Source: UBA668 sp038234785 (GTDB lineage Bacteria; Actinomycetota; Acidimicrobiia; Acidimicrobiales; Ilumatobacteraceae). From it: a stretch of DNA of 64,000 nucleotides. This document shows positions 32,885-40,920 of this stretch, one piece after another. Under the pieces are notes generated by a model. That model was not told the origin of the DNA. It ran no database searches and worked only from the letters and a program-made list of their open reading frames with translations. Positions within the stretch are counted from its first letter, which is position 1; every line of letters begins with the position of its first letter. The stretch covers positions 1 through 64,000 of the forward strand of contig JBBQTC010000001.1 in NCBI GenBank assembly GCA_038234785.1, read 5' to 3'. A program made the position numbers and the translations under genes.

Positions 32885-33871
32885 TCAGGACAGTTCGATC
32901 GCTTGCACCACCTGCGCAAGCGTCGAGTGGTCAGACCCTGCCTGTTCGCCGGTCAACTCCACCACCACGGCGACGTCGCCGACGACACCGGCGGCACGGT
33001 CGGTGCGCAGGCCGAGGCTCGCCGGTTGCACCCATGTCCACGCCGAGGTCACCACGCTGACCCCCTGATATCCCTTCGGCAGATTCGTGATCTGTTCGGC
33101 AGTGTCGAGCCCCGGCGTTTGCAGGATCTGCTTGGCGAGGGTGAGCGCTGCATCGGAGGATCCCATCCGGAACAACGTGACGCGCAGTCCGCCCGCATCT
33201 GCCGTCGACCACGCGCGGCTCCAACTGTCGAGGGCTCCGGGAATCTGTGACACATCGCCCACCGCGGCATCGTCCACCTGTGTGCTCCCCGGCAGCAGTT
33301 CCGTCGGGAGCGCGGTGGCCAGTGATCCGACGGTGCCCTCGTTCCACACGATCGTCGACGCGGCGATCGCGGCCTGCACGCCAGGCGACCCTTCCTGCAT
33401 GTTCCCGCAGAGGCGCTGTTGGCCACCTTCGGTGATGACTGCGACAGCGACGAGCGATGACTCGCCTGCCGGATCGAGGAGCGAGAACGCCACCTGCGCA
33501 TCCGGCCGGGAGCCGTACAGACTGCCGAGTGTCACCGGGTCGATCAGCTTGAGCGTACCGATGACGAGGTGACCACCCGCTGCGGTTCGAACGAGGTCGA
33601 CCTCCGTGCGGAATCGATCGATGACGGAGTCGGGGACACGACCCTTCTCGCAGCGCATGGCGTTCGCCGCTGCGATGTCACCGGAGTCGAGCGCCTCGAT
33701 GTAGCGGTTGACCACCGGCGGGATCTCGCGAGTGGCCGCCGTCGTGCTCGATTCGACGATGGAGGATGCGACCGTCGACGTGTTGCCCGTGCCGCTCCCA
33801 CCGCTGCTGCAGGCGGCGAGCAGCACGACCCCGACCAGCACGCCGGCTCCTCGCCGCACGAGGGTGCTCAA
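32885..33871 (-). CDS. Secreted lipoprotein of unknown function
   Basis: This 328-residue protein has a signal peptide of the lipoprotein kind (basic STLVRRGAG, hydrophobic VLVGVVLL, lipobox LAAC), followed by a Gly/Ser/Thr-rich linker. A mixed alpha/beta extracytoplasmic region begins near residue 55 (VVNRYIEALDSGDIAAANAM), reminiscent of an NTF2-like opening. The start is a TTG at 33871 that overlaps the upstream dehydrogenase stop as TTGA; a GTG at 33859 is the alternative. No known domain is confidently recognised in the C-terminal 200 residues. The partial similarity to sensor- or penicillin-binding-associated domains is too weak to name. Confidence 0.75.
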   Translation of the reverse strand: MSTLVRRGAGVLVGVVLLAACSSGGSGTGNTSTVASSIVESSTTAATREIPPVVNRYIEALDSGDIAAANAMRCEKGRVPDSVIDRFRTEVDLVRTAAGGHLVIGTLKLIDPVTLGSLYGSRPDAQVAFSLLDPAGESSLVAVAVITEGGQQRLCGNMQEGSPGVQAAIAASTIVWNEGTVGSLATALPTELLPGSTQVDDAAVGDVSQIPGALDSWSRAWSTADAGGLRVTLFRMGSSDAALTLAKQILQTPGLDTAEQITNLPKGYQGVSVVTSAWTWVQPASLGLRTDRAAGVVGDVAVVVELTGEQAGSDHSTLAQVVQAIELS

Positions 33872-34740
33872 TCGTTCGCGAGCAGATGGATGAGGCTGCT
33901 CGTGTCCCAGCGCTTGCCGCCGCGCGCGACGATCTGCGCGTAGAACTGGTCCACGAGCGCAGTCACCGGGAGTCGGGCGCCGTTCCGGTTCGCCTCGTCG
34001 AGCACGATCCCCAGGTCCTTGCGCATCCACTCCACGGCGAACCCGAAGTCGAACTCACCCTTCACCATCGTGCGACCGCGGTTCTCCAGCTGCCAGCTCT
34101 GCGCTGCGCCGTACTTGATCACCTCGGTGACCTGCTCGGGATCCAGCCCGGCACGCATGGCGAAGTTGAGTCCTTCGGAGAGGCCCTGGACGATCCCGGC
34201 GATGAGGATCTGGTTGACCATCTTGGTCAGTTGACCCGCGCCCGCCGGGCCCATGAGGGCACTGGCTTTCGCGTACGAGCTCATCGCCGGCTTGGAGAGC
34301 TCGTAGAACGCCTCGTCGTCGGCCCCGCACATGATCGTGAGCTGTCCGTTCTCCGCTCCGGCCTGCCCCCCGGAGACCGGTGCGTCGACGAATCCGACGC
34401 CGAACTCGGCGCATGCCTCGGCCAACTCCTTGGCGACCTCGGCCGACGCTGTCGTGTGGTCGACCAGCACCGCTCCGGCCTCGGCGCCGGCCAGGGCGCC
34501 GTCGGGCCCGTAGACGACATCGCGAACGTCGTTGTCGTTCCCCACGCACATGAAGACGAACTCCGCGCCCTCGGCCGCCTCGCGCGGCGTGGGCGCGGCA
34601 CGGTTGCCGTACAGCGCAACCCACGCGAGGGCCTTCTCGGGCGTTCGGTTGTAGACGGTGACCTGATGCCCGGCTGCGGCCAGATGACGCGCCATCGGCG
34701 CACCCATCACGCCCAGCCCGAGAAATGCGACAGAACTCAT
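33868..34740 (-). CDS. NAD-dependent beta-hydroxyacid dehydrogenase (HIBADH/GLYR1 family)
   Basis: This 290-residue dehydrogenase has GLGVMG (residues 8-13), Asn31-Arg32 after beta strand 2 (suggesting NADP preference), substrate loop DAPVSGG (119-125), and catalytic Lys173 in GAGQLTKMVNQ. Family members oxidise 3-hydroxyisobutyrate, tartronate semialdehyde or related acids. The ATG at 34740 begins the Rossmann fold as usual; a GTG at 34761 would add seven residues. It is coupled to the lipoprotein gene by a TTGA overlap, an odd pairing of a cytosolic and an exported protein. Confidence 0.92.
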   Translation of the reverse strand: MSSVAFLGLGVMGAPMARHLAAAGHQVTVYNRTPEKALAWVALYGNRAAPTPREAAEGAEFVFMCVGNDNDVRDVVYGPDGALAGAEAGAVLVDHTTASAEVAKELAEACAEFGVGFVDAPVSGGQAGAENGQLTIMCGADDEAFYELSKPAMSSYAKASALMGPAGAGQLTKMVNQILIAGIVQGLSEGLNFAMRAGLDPEQVTEVIKYGAAQSWQLENRGRTMVKGEFDFGFAVEWMRKDLGIVLDEANRNGARLPVTALVDQFYAQIVARGGKRWDTSSLIHLLAND

Positions 34741-34794
34741 GGGGACAGTCTTGCCGGTCACGAAGGCACGAGCATCACGCTCGAGTCCGTGGCG

Positions 34795-35565
34795 TCACTC
34801 CGGCGTGACGTAGGCCGACGTGATGCCGCCGTCGATGATGAGCGACTGCCCGGTCATCCAGCTGCTCTCGTCACTGGCGAGGAAGAGTGCACCGTTGGCG
34901 ATCTCGATCGGCTCACCGAAGCGACCCATCGGAATGTGCACGAGCCGGCGGTTGCGCTTGGCGTCGTCGCTGAGGAACTTCGCCAGTAGCGGCGTCATGA
35001 TCGGCCCTGGGCAGAGCGCGTTGCAGCGGATGCCCTGGCGGGCGTAGATCACGGCGATCTCGCGCGTCATCGCCAGCACCGCACCCTTGGACGCGGTGTA
35101 TGCGATCTGTGGCGTCGCCGCGCCCATGTGGGCGACGAACGACGCGACGTTGACGATCGAGCCGCCGCCGCTCGCCTGCATCGCCGGGATGGCGTACTTG
35201 CACCCGAGCAGTGACCCGAGGACATTGATGTCCATCGTCTTCTGATAGGTCTCGACGCTCGTGGTGACCGGGTTGTCGTCGTCGCCGAGCATCACGCCGG
35301 CGTTGTTGTACAGCACGTGGAGGCCGCCGTACGTCTCCACCGCGAACTCCACGGCGTTGCGCACCGACGCCTCATCGGTGACATCACAACGCACGAAGCT
35401 CGCCTCGCCGCCCGCGGCATCGATCGCCTCGACGGCGTCATCGCCGTCGGTGATGTCGGCGATCACCACCTTGGCGCCTTCCGCGGCGAAGCGCTCCGCT
35501 CCCACGCGACCCAAACCCGACGAAGCACCAGTGATGAGGGCGACCTTGCCCGCGAGACGACTCAT
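34795..35565 (-). CDS. Short-chain dehydrogenase/reductase
   Basis: This 256-residue classical SDR has TGASSGLG (12-19), Asp37 (NAD preference), NNAG (87-90), Ser142, and Tyr156/Lys160 in YTASK, plus the C-terminal LIIDGG motif. It resembles 3-oxoacyl-ACP-reductase-like and hydroxysteroid-type SDRs. It lies 54 bases upstream of the HIBADH-like gene on the same strand and is divergent from the EEP gene across a 39-base gap. Confidence 0.93.
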   Translation of the reverse strand: MSRLAGKVALITGASSGLGRVGAERFAAEGAKVVIADITDGDDAVEAIDAAGGEASFVRCDVTDEASVRNAVEFAVETYGGLHVLYNNAGVMLGDDDNPVTTSVETYQKTMDINVLGSLLGCKYAIPAMQASGGGSIVNVASFVAHMGAATPQIAYTASKGAVLAMTREIAVIYARQGIRCNALCPGPIMTPLLAKFLSDDAKRNRRLVHIPMGRFGEPIEIANGALFLASDESSWMTGQSLIIDGGITSAYVTPE

Positions 35566-35604
35566 GACGCGCCACCGTAGTGGACGCGCCAGACTGGGGA
35601 CCCA

Positions 35605-36324
35605 ATGGCCGATGTACCTCTCCCGACACGATGGCGAGCGCTCTCCTGGAACATCAGAGGGGCCGAGCACCCGAACCTCGAGCTCATCGCCGAGGTCATC
35701 GAGGGCTACGCCCCGCACGTCGTCGCGCTCCAGGAGATCCAACGTCGACAGGCTCGCAAGCTCGGTCAGCGACTCGGCTGGCACCACCGCTGGACACGCA
35801 AGCACTACCCACTGACTCCACTCGTCTGGTGGCGCGCCGAGGGCCTCGCGATCCTCTCGGCGGAACCGATGACCCACGTGGTCCACACCACCATCTCTCC
35901 CGGCATCAGCACCTGGATCTTCCGGCACCGCGTGCTCCTCGCGGCCACGATCACGAGAGACCATGCGGCGTTGCGCCTCTACGCCACCCACCTCGCATCC
36001 GACGACACCGATGCCCGCATCGCCCAGGCGCGACGGATCGTGGAGTTCGTGATCCAGGACGCTGCGCCGGTCGCGATCGTGGCCGGCGACCTCAACACCC
36101 ATCCAGACGACTCGAGCGAGGTGCTTCGCGAGTTCCGCACCGCGGGTCTGGTGGATCCCGACGGATCGTGCACCAACCCGTCGATCGCGCCGTACCAGCG
36201 ACTCGACCATGTGCTCATCCCCGAGCACGCCGTGCTGACCGACCAGCACACGCCCGAGGGCGGCGAGCGATGGGCGGAGATCAGCGACCACCTTCCGGTG
36301 CTCGTCGAGTTCGACGCGGGTTAG
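35605..36324 (+). CDS. Endonuclease/exonuclease/phosphatase (EEP) family protein
   Basis: This 239-residue metal-dependent hydrolase has the EEP motifs SWNIRG, ALQEI (metal-binding Glu), the THLASDD region, AGDLNTHPDD, and the C-terminal catalytic SDHLPVLVEF. It lacks a signal peptide. Members cleave phosphodiester or phosphomonoester bonds in nucleic acids, lipids or small molecules, so the substrate is open. Its stop overlaps that of the convergent glutamine-synthetase-like gene by four bases (TTAG). Confidence 0.9.
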   Translation: MADVPLPTRWRALSWNIRGAEHPNLELIAEVIEGYAPHVVALQEIQRRQARKLGQRLGWHHRWTRKHYPLTPLVWWRAEGLAILSAEPMTHVVHTTISPGISTWIFRHRVLLAATITRDHAALRLYATHLASDDTDARIAQARRIVEFVIQDAAPVAIVAGDLNTHPDDSSEVLREFRTAGLVDPDGSCTNPSIAPYQRLDHVLIPEHAVLTDQHTPEGGERWAEISDHLPVLVEFDAG

Positions 36325-37691
36325 ATCCGCTCCCAGTAGCGACGCAACTCCCAGTCGGTCACCGACTGGTTGAATGCCTGCCACTCCGCCTTGGCCGTGG
36401 TGAGGATGTGGTGGTGCACCTCGTCGCCGAAGCACTCGCGAGCGATGGAGCTGTTCTCCCACAGGTCGATCGCATCGACCATGCTCCACGGGATGCGAGG
36501 GATGTCGGGCGACTCGTACCCGTTGCCAGAGAACGGCTCACCCAACGGCAGTTGGTGACGGATGCCGTAGAGCCCACCGGCAAGCGTGCCAGCGAACGCG
36601 AAGTAGCTGTTGGCATCGCTGCCCGGAATGCGGCACTCGACGCGGGTGCCCTTGCCGTGACCGACCTTGCGGAAACCGAGGGTGCGGTTGTCGAGCCCCC
36701 AGCCGATGCCGGTCGGCGCCCAGGAGCCGGGCTGGAAGCGCTTGTAGCTGTTGATGGTGGGCGCCCACAGCAGGCTGAACTCGCGAGCGGTTGCGATCTG
36801 GCCGGCGAGGTAGTTCTGGAAGGTGGCGCTCATCCCGTGTTCGCGGTGGTGATCGTCGAACACTGCGGTCGCACCATCGGGGCTCCACAGGCTCGAGTGG
36901 ATGTGGCACGACGAGCCGGTGTCGGCGAAGTCGTACTTGGCCATGAACGTCACCGAACGCCCGTGGGCGTGCGCGATCTCCTTGGCGGCCAACTTGTAGA
37001 CACTGTTGCGATCGGCCATCTCGACCGCGGTGGTGTAGTCGAGATTGATCTCGTGCTGACCCTTGCCGGCTTCGCCCTTGCTGAACTCGACCGGCACGCC
37101 AGCGCCCTCGAGCCCGCGGCGGATCGCTCCGAGGATGTACTCGTCCTTGGTCGTCTGCAGGATGTGATAGTCCTCGACCCAGGGAGAGTGCGGGCGAAGG
37201 TCGCGATAGCCCTTGTCGTGTGCCTCGTCGTAGGTGTCCTTGAACAGGAAGAACTCGATCTCGCTGGCCACCATCGGGAGATAGCCCAACTCGGCCGCCG
37301 CCTCGACCTGGCGGCGCAGCACCGTACGCGGAGCGACCTCCACCAGTTCGCCGGTACCGACGTCGAACAGGTCGCACATGATCATGGCCGTCTTCTCGAC
37401 CCACGGGATCAGCCGGACCGTGCCCCAGTCGGCCTTGGCGAGCATGTCGCCGTAACCCTGCTCGTAGCTCGTGAACCGATACCCGGGCACCGGGTTGTTG
37501 TCCATGTCGCAGGCGATGAGGTAGTCGCAGTTCTCGGTGCCGGCATCGGCGACGCTCTGCAGGAAGAACCGGCCGGTCGTGCGCTTGCCCACCAACCTGC
37601 CTTGCAGATCGGGGAAGACCATGAGCACGGTGTCGATCTCGCCCTGACGGATGAGCTGCTCGAGATCGTCGCGGGTGATGTGTCCGGACAT
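36321..37691 (-). CDS. Glutamine synthetase-family gamma-glutamyl ligase
   Basis: This is a 456-residue GS-fold ligase. The N-terminal beta-grasp domain (residues 1-110) is followed by the catalytic domain with metal-binding SEIEFF, KGEAGKGQHEINLDY and SSCHIHSS. The ATP/Glu region is NSYKRFQPGSWAP, where canonical GS has RLVPGYEAP. It lacks the adenylylation Tyr region of GlnA. These features fit the GlnT/PuuA/GlnA3-type branch that joins glutamate to amines such as putrescine or ethanolamine, not to ammonia. The class III aminotransferase at 29611 could belong to the same polyamine route, but that is conjecture. CarD follows five bases upstream on the same strand. Confidence 0.88.
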   Translation of the reverse strand: MSGHITRDDLEQLIRQGEIDTVLMVFPDLQGRLVGKRTTGRFFLQSVADAGTENCDYLIACDMDNNPVPGYRFTSYEQGYGDMLAKADWGTVRLIPWVEKTAMIMCDLFDVGTGELVEVAPRTVLRRQVEAAAELGYLPMVASEIEFFLFKDTYDEAHDKGYRDLRPHSPWVEDYHILQTTKDEYILGAIRRGLEGAGVPVEFSKGEAGKGQHEINLDYTTAVEMADRNSVYKLAAKEIAHAHGRSVTFMAKYDFADTGSSCHIHSSLWSPDGATAVFDDHHREHGMSATFQNYLAGQIATAREFSLLWAPTINSYKRFQPGSWAPTGIGWGLDNRTLGFRKVGHGKGTRVECRIPGSDANSYFAFAGTLAGGLYGIRHQLPLGEPFSGNGYESPDIPRIPWSMVDAIDLWENSSIARECFGDEVHHHILTTAKAEWQAFNQSVTDWELRRYWERI

Positions 37692-37696
37692 GGGTG

Positions 37697-38221
37697 TCAG
37701 GCCTTCTTCTTCGCCGGCTCTTTCGGTGGCTTGAGCACGCCCTTCGCCAACGCTTCGTCGAGGTACTTCTCGGCGTCCTCGGCGCTGACCTTCAAGGCCG
37801 GCGCGATCTCGCTGATGAGGTTGATCCTGGCCCGGTCGTACATCGTGCGCTCGGCCGCCGACAGCGACGCATCGCGGTTCCGAGCGGCGAGGTTCCGGAC
37901 CACCTCGGCGACCTGGTACACGTCGCCGCTCTTCAACTTCTCCTGGTGGTTCTTGAACCGCCGGCTCCAGTTGGAGGGCACGCGCGGATCAGGCTTGCTG
38001 AGCACTGCCACGAGGTCTTCGAGCTCGTCGGCACTGACCGGCGGGCGCACGCCGACCTCTTCGGCCTTGAGCACCGGCACCGACAGCGTCATCTCGTTGA
38101 TGACCGTCTTGAGGATCAGGTATTCCTGGAGCGCCCCGAAGGCCTCCATCTTCTTCGTCCCTTGCACGATGCATGCGCCGTGCTGGGGATAGATCACGGT
38201 GTCGCCCTTTTTGAACTTCAC
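37697..38221 (-). CDS. carD: CarD-family RNA polymerase-binding regulator
   Basis: This 174-residue CarD/CdnL protein stabilises the RNA polymerase open complex at rRNA and housekeeping promoters. The N-terminal polymerase-interacting Tudor-like domain (FKKGDTVIYPQHGACIV) and the C-terminal helical DNA-binding domain (NWSRRFKNHQEKLKSGD onward) are present. The tail is Lys/Ala/Pro-rich. The start is a GTG at 38221 with GAGAGG at 38227-38232. The protein is near universal in Actinobacteria. The GS-like gene follows after five bases. Confidence 0.95.
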   Translation of the reverse strand: MKFKKGDTVIYPQHGACIVQGTKKMEAFGALQEYLILKTVINEMTLSVPVLKAEEVGVRPPVSADELEDLVAVLSKPDPRVPSNWSRRFKNHQEKLKSGDVYQVAEVVRNLAARNRDASLSAAERTMYDRARINLISEIAPALKVSAEDAEKYLDEALAKGVLKPPKEPAKKKA

Positions 38222-38316
38222 TTCGACCTCTCGAATCGGGGAGTCGGCGCCCTACAGGACCATGCCAGGGTAGGCCGTGATCGAGGGTTTCCCTACGCCC
38301 GCGAGCTCGAAGATGC

Positions 38317-38952
38317 TCAGAGGCGGCGTTCTTCGGCGGTGGCCGGGCCACCTACCGCGGAGCGCAGGATCGCGACCACTGCGGCGATCCGCTCCGGGTC
38401 GTCCTCCAGTTGCGCACGCACGGTGGACAGCACCAGAGAGAACATCACCGTCTCGATACCGATGGCCATCACGGCCGGGTCGACGTCGTAGCGCACCAGT
38501 CCGGATTCCTGCCGGGCATGGAGGCGTTCGACGAGGATCTGCGTGGTGCCGGCGAACAACGAGTGTTGCAAGATCAACTGCAGATCTGACGGCGTACCCT
38601 CCACCATCACCCGCCGGGTGAGCGGGTGTTGTTGCAGCCCGTTGACCAGTCCTGCCATCAACTCCAGCAACGGGCTGTCGGATGCGAAGGCGCGCACTCG
38701 GATATCTGCCTCGATCGAGTCGAGGTCAGCGTTGACGGCAGCGATCCAGAACGCGTCCTTGTCCTCGAAGTAGGCGTAGGCGGCAGCGGGCGTGAGGCCT
38801 GCATCGCGGCTCAGTTGGCTCACCGAAGTGGCGCGGAAACCTTCGGAGCCGAAGCGGGCGATGGCCGCGCGGAGGAGGCGATCACGGGTGCGCTGGCCCT
38901 TCGTGAGGGTCCGTCGAGGGTTGGTCGCGACATCCACTACGGGCCACCTCAC
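38317..38952 (-). CDS. TetR-family transcriptional regulator
   Basis: This 211-residue TetR protein has a helix-turn-helix in residues 18-64 (RDRLLRAAIARFGSEGFRATSV, then LTPAAAYAYFEDKDAF) and a helical C-terminal ligand domain. The start is a GTG at 38952; a GTG at 38937 is also possible. A short palindrome TCACT-G-AGTGA spans the first start codon (38949-38959). No obvious target gene is adjacent: CarD is downstream and the tRNA upstream, so it may act in trans. Confidence 0.9.
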   Translation of the reverse strand: MRWPVVDVATNPRRTLTKGQRTRDRLLRAAIARFGSEGFRATSVSQLSRDAGLTPAAAYAYFEDKDAFWIAAVNADLDSIEADIRVRAFASDSPLLELMAGLVNGLQQHPLTRRVMVEGTPSDLQLILQHSLFAGTTQILVERLHARQESGLVRYDVDPAVMAIGIETVMFSLVLSTVRAQLEDDPERIAAVVAILRSAVGGPATAEERRL

Positions 38953-38959
38953 TGAGTGA
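38949..38959. promoter_or_regulatory. Small palindrome at the TetR start
   Basis: TCACT-G-AGTGA is a perfect 5-bp dyad centred on 38954, overlapping the proposed GTG start of the TetR gene. It could be an autoregulatory half of a larger operator, or chance. If it is an operator, the downstream GTG at 38937 becomes the likelier start. Confidence 0.25.
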
Positions 38960-38999
38960 ACGGTCCGGTGTCACCGTGGGGCGTCGATAAGCCACTGTG

Positions 39000-39072
39000 T
39001 GCCTCCGGTAGGACTCGAACCTACAACCGACGGGGTAGAAACCCGGTGCTCTATCCATTGAGCTACAGAGGC
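39000..39072 (-). tRNA. tRNA-Arg (anticodon UCU)
   Basis: A 73-base cloverleaf reads on the minus strand. It has acceptor stem GCCTCTG/CGGAGGC, D arm GCTC...GAGC, anticodon loop TTTCTAC (anticodon TCT), T arm GTAGG-TTCGAGT-CCTAC, and discriminator A. The CCA end is not encoded. The outermost anticodon-stem pair (27-43) is a C-U mismatch, and the other four pairs are intact. The anticodon reads AGA, a rare codon in this GC-rich DNA. Confidence 0.96.
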
Positions 39073-39090
39073 CGAACGCCCTGGCACAGC

Positions 39091-40338
39091 CTACGGGATG
39101 AGGAGCGCGCGTCGCAGTAGGTCGAGCGCCGTGATGACGCTCATCTGGCGCATCTGGTCGCGCTGGCCCGGCAATCGAACCGTGCGCGTTGTGATGCGGT
39201 CGCCGATGGCCATGCCAACGCACAACGTGCCGACGGGCATGCCGTCCTGTTCGCTCGGTCCGGCGACACCGGTGAGCGACAACGCCACATCGGCACCGAG
39301 CACCCGCTGCGCACCGCGGGCCATGGCAGCTGCAGCGGCCTCGCTCACGACCGGCCCCTCTGGAACACCGAGCAGGTCGAACTTCACCTCGCTGGCGTAG
39401 CTGACGATCGAACCGCGGAAGACCTCGCTGGCGCCGGGCACGTTGGTGATCCGCCCGGCGACGAGGCCACCGGTGACCGACTCGGCAAGGCCCAGGGTGA
39501 GCCCGCGCTCGCGCAACAGTTGCAGCACCACCGACTCCATCGTGTCGTCGTCGACACCGAAGACGATGTCGTCGACGAGTACACGCACCTGCGCGTCCCA
39601 CGTGTCGAGCAGCGCTGCGGCGGCCGCGGTGGTGGCCGCCTTGGCCGTCAGCCGGACCTTGATCCCCTCCCAACCACTGGCCAGGAAGGCCAACGTGGGG
39701 TTGCCCACCTCGTCGAGGCGGGCGATGACCGGGTCGAGACGCTCGTTGAGACCGCTCTCGCTCTCCCCCCAGGTGCGCAGCGTGCGGCTGACGATCACAC
39801 TTGCTTCGCCGGCGCGGGCGAGCAGATCCGGCAGCACGGCGCGTTGCACCATGTCCTTCATCTCGTGGGGCACGCCCGGCACCGCATAGATCACCTTCTC
39901 GACACCGTCGATGACGACCGGGCAGACGAGTCCAGGCGCTGTTCCCCGCGTCTGAGGGATGATCGTCGCGCCCTCGGGCACCAGCGCCTGGCGAAGGTTG
40001 TTCTCCGGCATCCGCCGACCGCGCGACGCGAACATCTCGCGGATCACCTCACCGACGGCCTCGTCAGGGACCAGCGCAACACCCATCACGGCGGCGATGG
40101 CCTCACGGGTGAGGTCGTCGTGCGTCGGACCGAGCCCGCCGCACATGATCACGGCGTCGGCGTCGGCGAGCATGCGTCGGAGCACCGTCTCGACACGACC
40201 GAGGTTGTCGCCGACCTTCACCTGCAGCAGGGAGTCGATGCCGACGGTCGCGAACTGCTCGCCCATCCATTGGCTGTTCGTGTCGGTGATCTGACCGAGC
40301 AGCAGCTCGGTCCCGACCGCCAGGACATCACATCGCAT
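39091..40338 (-). CDS. cinA: CinA-family protein with NMN amidohydrolase domain
   Basis: This 415-residue two-domain protein has an N-terminal COG1058/MoCF-like domain (VLAVGTELLLGQITDTNSQW, GGLGPTHDDLT) with ADP-ribose pyrophosphatase activity in homologues. The C-terminal PncC-like domain has nicotinamide-mononucleotide amidohydrolase activity. In the latter, AESVTGGLVAG replaces the more usual AESCTGG, keeping the Ser. It therefore functions in pyridine-nucleotide recycling. It lies six bases downstream of pgsA, an arrangement (rimO-pgsA-cinA) widely conserved in Actinobacteria. Confidence 0.95.
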   Translation of the reverse strand: MRCDVLAVGTELLLGQITDTNSQWMGEQFATVGIDSLLQVKVGDNLGRVETVLRRMLADADAVIMCGGLGPTHDDLTREAIAAVMGVALVPDEAVGEVIREMFASRGRRMPENNLRQALVPEGATIIPQTRGTAPGLVCPVVIDGVEKVIYAVPGVPHEMKDMVQRAVLPDLLARAGEASVIVSRTLRTWGESESGLNERLDPVIARLDEVGNPTLAFLASGWEGIKVRLTAKAATTAAAAALLDTWDAQVRVLVDDIVFGVDDDTMESVVLQLLRERGLTLGLAESVTGGLVAGRITNVPGASEVFRGSIVSYASEVKFDLLGVPEGPVVSEAAAAAMARGAQRVLGADVALSLTGVAGPSEQDGMPVGTLCVGMAIGDRITTRTVRLPGQRDQMRQMSVITALDLLRRALLIP

Positions 40339-40344
40339 CGGGGC

Positions 40345-40920
40345 TCACAGGGTCGCGTCGGCGTGGTTGGTGAGGACGGGTTCGGATCGCATCGCGCGGT
40401 AGACGTACTGACCGCCGCTGATCAGCGCCAAGCCGACGGAGATCCATAGCAGCCCGTTCCACAACCACTTCGCGTCGAGCGCCGTGGGCGGCATGATGGC
40501 GAAGCCGACGGCGAGTTGCTGCACGAACGTCTTCCACTTGGCGATCTTGCTCGCGGGCACGCTGATGCCCTTCGCGCCGACGAAGGTGCGGTAGAGGCTG
40601 ATCAGTAGTTCGCGGCCGGCGATGATGACGACCGGAACGATCCAGAAGGTCTCGTTGGACACCAGGATCGCCATCGCTCCGAGGACCAGCACCTTGTCGG
40701 CCAACGGATCGAGAAAGGCGCCCAGGTTGGTGGCACCGTGACGGCGAGCGAGGTATCCGTCGATGCCGTCACTCGCGCAGAGCACGAACCACAGCCCGAA
40801 TGCCGCCCACGTGCCGCCGGGATGATCCGGGATGAGCACCAGCATGAACGGCGCGATCAGCACGCGCGCCACCGTGACGAGGTTCGCCCAGGTCTTGATG
40901 GCGCTCGGGTCGACGGGCAT
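40345..40920 (-). CDS. pgsA: CDP-diacylglycerol-glycerol-3-phosphate 3-phosphatidyltransferase
   Basis: This 191-residue integral-membrane CDP-alcohol phosphatidyltransferase makes phosphatidylglycerophosphate, the precursor of phosphatidylglycerol and cardiolipin. The signature DG-x2-AR-x8-G-x3-D-x3-D is complete (DGIDGYLARR, then GAFLDPLADK). Several hydrophobic helices are visible (LVTVARVLIAPFMLVLI, WIVPVVIIAGRELLI, near-C-terminal WNGLLWISVGLALISG). The ATG shares one base with the rimO stop (TGATG). Confidence 0.95.
   Translation of the reverse strand: MPVDPSAIKTWANLVTVARVLIAPFMLVLIPDHPGGTWAAFGLWFVLCASDGIDGYLARRHGATNLGAFLDPLADKVLVLGAMAILVSNETFWIVPVVIIAGRELLISLYRTFVGAKGISVPASKIAKWKTFVQQLAVGFAIMPPTALDAKWLWNGLLWISVGLALISGGQYVYRAMRSEPVLTNHADATL

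Noticed and set aside
35580..38192. An 870-codon open frame on the plus strand opposite the GS-like and CarD genes
   Set aside because: It is antisense to two strong genes and shows only repetitive Arg/Gly/Leu composition.
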